Shown: positions 55,646 through 64,000 of the stretch, one piece after another | How positions within the stretch are numbered: the stretch's first letter is position 1 | How the letters are laid out: each line of letters begins with the position of its first letter | Source: Zarea fungicola | Taxonomy: Eukaryota > Ascomycota > Sordariomycetes > Hypocreales > Cordycipitaceae | Direction of reading: 5' to 3' | DNA: 64,000 nucleotides | NCBI GenBank assembly: GCA_900169235.1 | Contig: FWCC01000335.1 | Coordinates: forward strand, 78,066 to 142,065 | The notes under the pieces: generated by a model | The model's input: the letters and a program-made list of their open reading frames with translations, nothing else | Told to the model about the DNA's origin: nothing | Database searches by the model: none | Translations under genes and position numbers: made by a program

Positions 55646-57047
55646 CTTGTACGCTTTTGGAGCGGACGCTCGATGCCTTGGTGTACAGTCGTCGCGTCGG
55701 CTGCAGCCTTCGTCGCAAATTAACAGACCCGTCCCGCCGTTTTATTTATTGCGGTTTACGCTGGAAAAACTCGCATGTGCAATGCAGTCTGTAGTTGTGC
55801 GCTTCAATTAGGCAGTGACTTTGGATGATGGCTGGACGAAATGCTTGAAAAAAGAAGCTTGCAGCTCCACCAATCGCGACAAGACTTAAAACGCTTCAAA
55901 GTTGCAGGCCCACCGTAAGGAAAGTCGGCTGGCCGCCATTCAAAAATAATAACTGCAAGGCATGGAGTGGGCTATTGCCTGTTTGAAGTTCGTAAGATAT
56001 CTCCTTGCCTTTCTTTTCTTTGTTTTGGCAAGTGTGAAAGAAAACAAAGTTGTGTGATATGTACACCATATGGGGCAGAAGCTGGAGGTGAAGTTACTGT
56101 ACTGTAAGACGCCAGACATCACCACTAAGTATCCAATACAGAACTTAGACCCAACACAACCTCATGCAAGCACACATGATCAGAATACACCGAATCCAGG
56201 GTCATATTATGTACTCAAAGTGGAAATTGGAGCAAAATATCAGCATAACTTCCACAGTTCCTGGTCTGGCACCCCAATACATCTGCACAGCTTAAGTTAC
56301 CCTATATGAAAACTGACCAAAACTGTCACTGGCTTGAACTGTCACTGGCTTGTTTAACAGCGCAGTCCACGCCAAATGGCAAGCTCAATACTTAATTGTT
56401 CTTACAAATACCTAATTACTCAGTAAGATACAAATCAAGCGCTCGCTGGTCTTCAGTCTCCCGTATTCTACACTGGAAAGTATATAAGGACAGCAGATAA
56501 GCAGGCAACTCCCACAACAAGTACAAAATTAAAATAAATAACACACTTGTGACAATACCATTTTTTTTAAAAAAGAAACTGAACATGCCAGATATTTTTA
56601 GAGGCTCAATGCGCGGATATTCTGCGGTACAGACCGCGATAGCTACGCGTCTTTTTAGGGGATAAGTACAGTCGCGTATTAGGCTTACCATTAAAAGCTA
56701 TAAAAACTTTATAAAAAATACATATAGTTATACCTTGAATAATTTTATAAGGATAACTGGGTAGCCTGTCCATAAATTTATCCACAGCAGCGTGGATCTA
56801 GCGCCAGCACAACAGTAGTCGCGCAGCATCTGCACATACAGTTCATACAGTTCATACGAGCCAAAGACTTGCAGACGGATGGTAAGAACCCCTTTGACAA
56901 TTACTTGTAATAGCACTCTTGTACAGTGCAGTCGATCATAATAATATGGAAGCCTGGTACGAGCACAGAACTAGAGGTAACGCGCAGCAATGTCCTCGTG
57001 GTAACTCAATCTTGTGCGCGCCTTTGCCATCCGCCCGAAGGTATCAA
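55646..57047. other. intergenic, PRP4 promoter and 3' flank of the mpaB-like gene
   Basis: 1.4 kb of AT-rich DNA without a recognised gene. Marks the change from housekeeping to accessory-type DNA. Confidence 0.5.
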
Positions 57048-58385
57048 TTAGTATGCCCTGTGGCAGAATACAGATAGATATACAAATATTCCAACCCAAG
57101 GTAAGCAGCACAAGACAAAGACCAAAAGAAAAAAACCCTCGACTGGCCTACTAAAGAGCGAGTATGTCACTACGGGTTGACCATTTCCTTCTTTGCCCGT
57201 TAACTTTCCAAGCTCCGGAACATGTTTAAAATCCATCGTTGGTGCCCCGTGTTGACTTCCAAGGATAGCGTCATGCAGGCGCTTGCGAAAAAAGTCTACG
57301 ACGGCGTCATCAAAAGAAGGGCACCACCGCTGCACAAGAGCCAAGACTCTCACGAACCAACAAAAGCCCTTGAAGCTAGCGTATGATAGCAAGCCTGGCC
57401 GGCGGAACCCCAACGAGTCACAAAGCTCGTTCCCATTGAGCACCCTACTACCAGTTTCGATGAACTCTGCGGAGACGTTGAAGGGCGGCAGGTCCTTCAC
57501 ACATTCCACAAAGTTGTATGCCACGACGGTTGAGTTGTCAGTCAGCTTTTGCTCGTGCAAAAGCATACTCTCCATAGTCGCTTTTGCTCGTGCACTAGTC
57601 GCAAAGTGCTCGTCTGGAGTGGCAAGCAGATAGCCAACCCAGCGAAACAGAGCAATGTAGTCTGCTATCTCTTGCTGACTCGGGTAGATCCCCATCAGAG
57701 GAAGCTGCAGCCACATGTGGTTGCAGCAAAATGTGGTAATGGAGTGGATCGAGTCCAGAGTATTAACAGGAACTCCAAACTTATCGACATCGAAATAATC
57801 CACTCGAGTGTTGACAAGCTTCATAATGCGCTCCCTCACGGCGGAATGCAGCAAGCGCACGCGAATGGTTGTCATGTGGCCTTCACCACCCGGCTTGATA
57901 GCATCGATGTTTTTGGTTACTTGAAGGAGGAACTGAAATGTTTCGACAAGTCGACGGCGCAGCGATTTTGTCGAGAATCCACCAGTCCTAATGAGGACCT
58001 CGACAACTCCTGAGGCGGCAGAGTTTTCTCCAAGAAATCCCTGCAAGGCGAAGCCAACAAGGTTCCCGAGGGCGTAACGATAGAAGAACTTCTGGCCGCG
58101 CTCGATCTGCTCCCAATCCACCCAGTCTGGCACTGTATGGACCTCTTTCCAAAGATTGCCAAGGCTTGCATCTTCGGCATAGTGATCTTGAAGAGTCTCA
58201 TACATGCCAAACTTTCCCATACATGCCTTGCCTCCTTCCATCTTGCGCTGATGAAGCTGCTGTAGTGCCTTTACGGCGTTGCTCCCGAGCTCGTCATATT
58301 GATAGCGCAGAGGATCCATCGTCTTTAATGGTAGATGTAACTCTGTCCACTGAAAGCTGTAATTTCCTACTCTGCAAGGCTTCAT
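57048..58385 (-). CDS. mpaB/rubber-oxygenase-type (DUF2236) membrane oxygenase-like protein
   Basis: Single frame of 445 residues from the ATG at 58385. The domain of the latex-clearing-protein/MpaB family (heme-b-type oxygenases, some of which cleave terpenoid side chains) is recognisable. It shows TVPDWVDWEQIERGQKFFYR at about residues 84-103, GFALQGFLGENSAASGVVEV, and the signature RVRLLHSAVR (residues 175-184), where the conserved Arg and His sit. CCNHMWLQLPLMGIYPSQQE and FRWVGYLLATPDEHF follow. The C-terminus has a transmembrane segment (GFFLLVFVLCCLPWVGIFVY), in line with an ER-bound enzyme. The next gene along, about 1.5 kb away and divergent, is a terpene cyclase, so a terpenoid substrate is plausible. 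The C-terminal exon may be misread if an intron lies near 57.1 kb. Confidence 0.82.
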   Translation of the reverse strand: MKPCRVGNYSFQWTELHLPLKTMDPLRYQYDELGSNAVKALQQLHQRKMEGGKACMGKFGMYETLQDHYAEDASLGNLWKEVHTVPDWVDWEQIERGQKFFYRYALGNLVGFALQGFLGENSAASGVVEVLIRTGGFSTKSLRRRLVETFQFLLQVTKNIDAIKPGGEGHMTTIRVRLLHSAVRERIMKLVNTRVDYFDVDKFGVPVNTLDSIHSITTFCCNHMWLQLPLMGIYPSQQEIADYIALFRWVGYLLATPDEHFATSARAKATMESMLLHEQKLTDNSTVVAYNFVECVKDLPPFNVSAEFIETGSRVLNGNELCDSLGFRRPGLLSYASFKGFCWFVRVLALVQRWCPSFDDAVVDFFRKRLHDAILGSQHGAPTMDFKHVPELGKLTGKEGNGQPVVTYSLFSRPVEGFFLLVFVLCCLPWVGIFVYLSVFCHRAY

Positions 58386-59870
58386 TTTTTTTTTCAAGAA
58401 TAAATACTGCTTGCCGTGGCTCTAATTAGCAGTCCAATCTATGGCTACCACGGCGAGGCCATCGCCGCGCCAGCAGAGCTACCACGAATGTGCCGCTGAG
58501 CCGGTTCTTGTAAGTCTCATTGGGAAGATGTATCAACAGAGCAAGACATATCCACTCGATTGGACACGTCCGCTCAGTTATTATCACACAGGCAAACACT
58601 GACGCAGCTACAGCAAAGGGACGACCAACGCGGTGGGCCGGCGCTTGTAGGTCTCACTTGAAGGGCTCAGGGAGTCAAGCATCTCTATTGATAGCTATTG
58701 AACAATACCGGATATTTTACTGGGTTGTTAGCAGACAGGCAAAAATTTTCTAGTTCGCGGGGTAATCATATTTAAGCCACGAAGTGACAACAAAGAAATG
58801 GCCGATATGTGGTGGGTCAGCACTTGTAAGTCTCATTTGAAGTGTTCCGAGAAGGCAAACATCTCTATTGACGGCTATTGAACAATAGCATACATGTATC
58901 GCAACTGCGGGGCCTCTTTTACTGTGGCTTCCAAGAACTCGGGACAACATTCTCACTGCCCTGCAGCCTTACACGGTGAAGAGGGCGCTAACACCGTGTA
59001 AGTGTGTAGCATGTCGTAGTGGGTGTTGCTTCGGGGTTTCGTCGTAAGAAGTTTTCCTTTCTGGGATAAATTAGCCCCGAAGTTTTTACTAAGGTGACTA
59101 GAAAAGGTCTTAAACCAGCAGAGATGGTGGACCGAAGCCTTGGTGGCGTCGCCTGTCTTTGACAATGCAGACCTGTTTCTAACATGGTGGAGGCTTTCCT
59201 GACACGCCGGCATGCAGGTATGCAAGTAAATTACAGACGCCCGACGTTTCATCACATACGTTTTCTTCCTCGTGATGATGGAGTAATTTTGTGTTTTGAT
59301 TGTTGCTGAGACTTTACAGCGCCGGCTGTCGAGTTTTGCAACGAATGTTATGCCAACTTGACGATTCAGTCAATGCATGTCCGGCCTAAATCATGACAAG
59401 TTTCTGTGCGATTGTCTTTCATGTGGAATAAAATTCTCTCTTTGGATGAAAGTTTATTCAGTACCAGAAGTTGTTCCGCTCGTGCTTTATTTATGTCTTA
59501 TTTGCAGTATATAGTAGCAAGCTGAGATGACCGCTTCAAGAGCTCGAGTCAACGATGCTCCTCAGTATGGACTGGCTATGAGTCAATCATGGCACATCAG
59601 ACACTAATGAGGTAAGACATCTAACCTGACTACACTTTACGCCTCTTACTTTGCTGTTAGTTCCGGATTCTTTTCTGGACCTCCCCCGCGGTAGTCGCAA
59701 CACTAGCTCGGAGAGCCTTGATCCACGATCCTTGCAGAGCCGGCAATTCCACAAGTAATGTCAATTGTCGCTGTTTTTGTTTAGCATTATAAAGCTGCTT
59801 AATTTCACTTTTTACTCCTCGAGACACTGAAGTAGGCCTGTGTGTTGAACGTCTCTAAGAAAAGAAAATC
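58386..59870. other. intergenic with degenerate repeats, between mpaB-like and terpene cyclase genes
   Basis: No gene seen. Three diverged copies of a repeat lie at about 58.48-58.90 kb (separate entry). The right part leads into the terpene cyclase start. Confidence 0.5.
58480..58900 (+). repeat. three diverged copies of a CTTGTARGTCTCAYTTGAAG-centred repeat
   Basis: Core copies lie at about 58507 (CTTGTAAGTCTCATTGGGAA), 58647 (CTTGTAGGTCTCACTTGAAG) and 58824 (CTTGTAAGTCTCATTTGAAG). The last two continue in parallel for about 60 bp through CATCTCTATTGA and GCTATTGAACAATA. Each is preceded by a similar CCGATRTG/CGGTGGG or GCCG-type context. Spacing is about 140 and 177 bp. Copies differ mostly by transitions. 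Confidence 0.65.
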
Positions 59871-61439
59871 ATGAACGACCAAGCAATTCTCCACGAGCCT
59901 TCGTTGATCCGGAGCCCCGGCCAAACGACAGTGCTTCTTCCGGACATGTTTCAGACTTTTCTGAAGCTTAAACCGGTTATTAACCCAAACTATGAAGCCG
60001 TCAAGGCAGAGTCCGAAGACTGGCTCAGCAAGTCGGTGACTTCATGCTCTGTGCGAGATATGATACTAAGACCCGTGGCAGACTTTGCAGCTTTGACTTT
60101 AAAATGACGATGAAGGTACAAAAGTGCGACTTTTCCTACTTTTGCGCCATCTCCGCGCCGGCGGCCCCCCCAGACAGATTTCGCACCTTGTGTGACTGGG
60201 GTAACTGGGTATGTGCGACTAATCAGTGCTAGTTGTGCTTTTTGTGCTACGCGTTGGCATTGTTGTGTAACCTCTCACTGACTTGCTCCATAGGTCTTTC
60301 CATATGACGACAGTAAGCCCAACTTGCCAGTACGCTCCAACTGTTTGTGCTAAGATTTACCCTTGTTTCAGTGTTTGACAACGGAAAGCTTCGTGACCAG
60401 CCGGCAGAAGCCCAACATGTTATGGAAAGCTTGATGATGCCAATGCTGGGACAACACGGCCAGGCTGAAAGGCGATTCAACATAGTGAGAGCCCATGACA
60501 GCGTTGTGGAGAGAGTGTTTGCAGTAAGAGATCCTTGAGCCAGAAGTGTACGATATGACTGAATCGCCTCTTTACTAACTTGGTGCACTAGTGCACATCA
60601 ACTGGTGCGATTTGTCCGAAAACTTCTTTACTGCTATCCTACTGACAAAATCTAGGTGTTCAGAGAAGATTTGCCCTCGCTATGCAGGGCTATTGTCGTG
60701 GTGCTTTAATGCAGGTGAGCGACCGATTGGGAAACCGACTGCCTTCACTGGAGGAAATGCTCGCAATACGGCACGATTCTGCTGGATGCAGACCAATTTA
60801 CCCCTTAGTGGAGTACGCCCATGATATTCAGCTACCAGATGAGATTTTTGACAACCCATGCATTCAGGAGTTGGAAGATCTTGGTGTAGACATGGTTGCA
60901 ATGTACGTTTTACTGCCAATCAACAACGCTGACTCCCTTCTGACATATTGGCCTGCAGCACCAATGACATTCTGTCGTATAAGAAAGAACAGGTCAGTAT
61001 AAAAGAAATATGTACATTTTTTTCTTGGTCTAAACCTAAGACTGGTCCCAAATAGGCGGAAGGTGTTCCACATAACATGGTGATAGTCTGTCAGCTTCAC
61101 GGCTTGTCCGCACAACAGGCGTTTGACATGGTTGGCAAGCTCCTTGAAAACTGCCATCGACGGTGGGAAGAAGTAGAGGCGAGCGTCCCGAGCTGGCGTC
61201 CCGAAGTCGATGTGGAGGTACAAAGGTACATCGATGGCATCAAGTCAGTGGTGCAAGCCAACCTGAACTGGAGGTGAGTATCCTATAATGGATAATGCAA
61301 TAGGCCTCAAAGACCTGCTAATGGGGCAACAAGCTTCAAAACTGCGCGATATCTGGGCCTGGCAGCAAGTGAGGTTAGACACACTCGTAAAATCCAGATC
61401 CCGGCGGAATCTTACCTTTATAAATCTCCGGTCAGATAA
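59871..61439 (+). CDS. class I sesquiterpene synthase (terpene cyclase)
   Basis: Ionises and cyclises a prenyl diphosphate, probably farnesyl diphosphate, with Mg2+. Nine exons fit in phase: 59871-60074, 60125-60208, 60294-60312, 60372-60523, 60592-60604, 60656-60902, 60959-60992, 61056-61273 and 61334-61439, giving 358 residues. Both metal motifs are intact: DDMFD at residues 101-105 (split by intron 3) and the NSE triad NDILSYKKE at 242-250, completed by intron 6. Other family marks are CDFSYFCAISAP, FRTLCDWGNWVFPYDD, GVQRRFALAMQGYC, PLVEYAHDIQLPDEI, EGVPHNMVIV and ANLNWSFKTARYLGL near the end. Exon 5 is only 13 nt. The first junction (exon 1 to 2) is the least certain. The product cannot be predicted. 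Neighbour: an mpaB-like oxygenase. Confidence 0.9.
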
Positions 61440-62856
61440 TTCGTGTCATTGACTTATTATTTACAGCCATAGTCAAAACATATCAAATTTGGTTCCGCAA
61501 ATACACTTGAAAACTGATTAAACAGGTTATTGGACACCTTTGCCTGTCGCAAATATGCCAGCGCAGAAAATTCAAATCTGTTGGCCGAGCATTGCCAGAC
61601 GCCGCGGCAAAGCCGTAACGGTTTCCATGCCGCACCTGTGGGCCAGTACATAAATATATAGCCGCCGTCTACCGACCAACACACTGAATGGGAGGGCAAG
61701 CTGGACTGGGAGAATGCAACCGGCTTGGAAATAACTCCGAGCGTTCTAATTTCTGCGGCACAATATCTGGTGGACGATGCGGCGTCCGTGAAATCCCTCG
61801 CCGTCAGGTTCCAGATACATCGGCCCCCTCGGTTAATTTATTGGCCATCTATGAGCCGATCGGAGGAACTGACAGTCTTTTACTTGAGCTTCTTAACTGA
61901 GAGAATGAAACCGCTTAATATTCATGCTTGTCTATCTGTGGACATGATTTTTTCAATATTTCCACATGTCGACTTTGTAGAATGCAAGCCTTACGAAAGC
62001 ATTGGCCTCCACTAAATAACGCCGCTGTTGCATTGCTGATATTATCCCCGTGTAATGGAAATCTTGCCCGGCGCTAACCAACCGCATATTTAGTGGCGTT
62101 TTGGTGACAACTAGTTACCGAACTGGGACTTGAGTCACTTGACATAAACGCATCTCACCCGGCTAAGAAGCCGATCATGGGGCAAATGTATGAACAAATG
62201 TCGGATACATTGCAGGAAAAGAATCAAATCAATATATTGAACCACCTCATTATCCTCCTTTGGTAATAGAACGCGTTGCTTGGAGCTTAGGAAACCTGTG
62301 TCGCGTTTTGCTAACCACGACAGGTGGGCGAACTGTCCACGGAGCATATCCGAGGGCCTTTGCTCGATGCGGAACTTGCCAAGAATCAGCCCTACCAATT
62401 GGAAAGGCTCTGAATAAAAATTCGAAGGCAAAGACGCTATAATGGCCCGCAGCCCACTCGCCCACTTACATGCAGCGGCCCAGGTGCCAAAAGGAGAAGA
62501 CCGAAAGTGCCTTCCATGGGGAATCAATGAAAGACCTTAAAATACGATATGGATATGTAATATCTAGCCTGAGAAATGTTTCCATAAACAGATCTGACTA
62601 CTATTAGTAGCTTTCTTCTCATGAGTTTCGTCCCGGTCATCCCATTCGATCCTAGGGCTTCAGCTGTTCAGTTTAAATATTTTCACAGCCGGTCGTAGAT
62701 GGAGGATATAAGTGGCCCAAATTCCATGAGTCACGAATGTTGGTAAACATGACATTGCAGACTTTATTCTTGCCACACTCATCCCGAGCAATCTCAATGC
62801 CCTTGTCTCTTTTATCATTACCAATTCTTCACCAGATTCTCTCCACTGCTAGTTCC
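61440..62856. other. intergenic with a possible P450 fragment
   Basis: 1.4 kb without a sound gene. A minus-strand frame at 62135-62527 contains a stretch (about 62435-62505) loosely like a cytochrome P450 heme-binding region; see findings. Plus-strand frames at 61.69-62.02 kb show no motif. Confidence 0.45.
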
Positions 62857-63426
62857 ATGGCCGGCTTTTTGGACCTCCCGTACGAGCTGCGGTCGTACAT
62901 TTGGACACTCTCAGCCATCCCGCGCATTGTGAAATTGCAGTTTCCCCTTGTTGCCTTCGGCGAGAGATCTAAGGAAGGTGTGGAGGCCTGGAAAAACCAT
63001 AATGGTTTGCTCCATGTTACTTCGCCCACGCCTGTTCCAGTTGCCTTCCATGTTTGCCATGAGTCTCGGGCGATTTTGAGTAATCCCAAAGGGCTATATG
63101 AAAAAGGGGTTTCATGGGGTTATAACCCACGCTATATCTGGATTGACTTCTCCCGCGACGTTGTTGATTTGGGCACGACAAGTGTCCTGCAAGTCTCCGA
63201 CGCAAAGATACGCATCAAGAGGCTTCAATTGACCAGGAAAATGAACGAGCATTTCTCGTTCTACGAACACAGTCATATTTGGGAATTTGAAAACTTTGCA
63301 GAGGTTTTCTTAACCATCCTCGACTCTACACGTATGTGGTCTAGGAAAGACCATAATTGGCCATGTGGGAACCACAATGTATGGATTACGGAGAGCAAAA
63401 ACAAGAGAAACATTAAGCTGGGCTGA
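62857..63426 (+). CDS. 2EXR domain-containing protein
   Basis: Single frame, 189 residues from the ATG at 62857. An upstream in-frame ATG at 62737 would give 229 and add a hydrophobic Leu/Pro stretch. The protein opens MAGFLDLPYELRSYIWTLSA, followed by IPRIVKL, the F-box-like 2EXR signature (F-x-x-L-P-x-E-L-R-x-x-I-W), and contains the second conserved block VPVAFHVCHESRAILSNPK, with the His-Val-Cys-x-Glu-Ser-Arg core. A further block, YNPRYIWIDFSRDVVDLG, matches the third conserved stretch. This family is strongly expanded in filamentous ascomycetes and its function is unknown. I prefer 62857 because the domain begins there. The end NIKLG is unremarkable. Confidence 0.85.
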   Translation: MAGFLDLPYELRSYIWTLSAIPRIVKLQFPLVAFGERSKEGVEAWKNHNGLLHVTSPTPVPVAFHVCHESRAILSNPKGLYEKGVSWGYNPRYIWIDFSRDVVDLGTTSVLQVSDAKIRIKRLQLTRKMNEHFSFYEHSHIWEFENFAEVFLTILDSTRMWSRKDHNWPCGNHNVWITESKNKRNIKLG

Positions 63427-64000
63427 AAATAGAGAGGGATGGGATCAATGGCATAAAGAAAACCAATAGTTGAGCTGTATATTAGAACAATACAAAGGAC
63501 TGCTGGGATCCTGAACGTGGCTATTTGAAGCAGCACAGTACATTCCTGGAAAATCGTCTAAGAAGCTAAGCAAATGATGCTGAAACGGTAAGAAAACGGT
63601 CTCAGGACGGTCACAGGACGGCGGCAGAACGGTGGCAAAACGGACAAACGGACAGACGGGGCAAAACGGTCGTACTCTGCTGGCAGGAACTGGATACACA
63701 GCAGGCTGACACAGCAGGCAGACCCAGCTTATGTCAAGAGATTCTAGCCCGTAATAAAATAACCTGACAAATCGCGCTATATTTTATCATCTGAGGAGGC
63801 ATGCGTCAATTGTTGTGACCTGGTTCGCTCAACGCAAGAATGGTAGCTCTGGAATTTACCATGTTCATGTGATGGATGGCTGGACGCGACGGGCCGCCCT
63901 GGAGCCCTGCACCCTGCCGCCTGCAGCCTGCAGTCTGCAAGCCTGTAAAAACAGCGACTACCCTACCTTAGTACCCTGTTGCCTGGCAAGGGGGTGACAA
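63427..64000. other. right flank with 11-bp ACGG repeat array, no gene
   Basis: No gene recognised before the window ends. It contains the periodic ACGG array at 63585-63670. Confidence 0.55.
63585..63670 (+). repeat. 11-bp periodic ACGG array
   Basis: ACGG occurs at 63585, 63596, 63607, 63618, 63629 and 63640, exactly 11 bp apart, then at 63648, 63656 and 63666 (steps of 8, 8 and 10). Between cores the sequence varies. It is either a degenerate minisatellite or a set of helically phased protein-binding sites. Confidence 0.75.

Overview
The window reads as a nuclear chromosome segment of a filamentous ascomycete, most likely a sordariomycete and perhaps Hypocreales. Reasons: genes carry many short GT-AG introns (about 50-110 nt), intergenic stretches are long and pyrimidine-tract rich, and the families present (GMC oxidoreductase, Zn2Cys6 regulator, 2EXR protein, MAM33, KES1-like OSBP, class I terpene cyclase) are typical of such fungi. 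I rebuilt spliced models by hand from splice signals, reading-frame phase and family motifs; they are not supported by transcripts. I saw no tRNA, rRNA, transposon or CRISPR array.

Left part (1-24 kb): a five-exon 4-coumarate-CoA-ligase-like gene ending in a peroxisomal signal stands divergent to an aldo-keto reductase gene. Then come a polyglutamine protein, a second Gln/His-rich protein, a gene-free 5.8 kb stretch, a secreted alpha/beta hydrolase with Cys at the nucleophile position, an oxysterol-binding protein and a MAM33-type mitochondrial protein.

Centre (24.6-36.4 kb): an accessory, probably co-regulated gene set: GMC oxidoreductase, Zn2Cys6 regulator, dienelactone-hydrolase-like protein, secreted SMP-30-type beta-propeller (a family that includes fungal hetero-Diels-Alderases) and Old Yellow Enzyme. 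A 9-bp element, CGGACRCTA, often in tandem, sits upstream of the GMC, regulator and OYE genes. No backbone synthase is visible, so the set is a tailoring or catabolic island or part of a split pathway.

Right of that (36-58 kb): mostly conserved housekeeping genes: a coiled-coil protein, two disordered membrane-anchored proteins, a quinone-oxidoreductase-like enzyme and a nucleoside hydrolase. Then follow four genes tied to transcription and splicing: LSM8, U2 snRNA, a cyclin T-like protein and PRP4. U2 snRNA was found from its primary sequence.

Right end (57-64 kb): an mpaB/rubber-oxygenase-type gene, an intact nine-exon sesquiterpene-cyclase-like gene with both metal-binding motifs, and a 2EXR protein, mixed with degenerate repeats and a strikingly regular 11-bp ACGG array. 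This looks like a second accessory locus.
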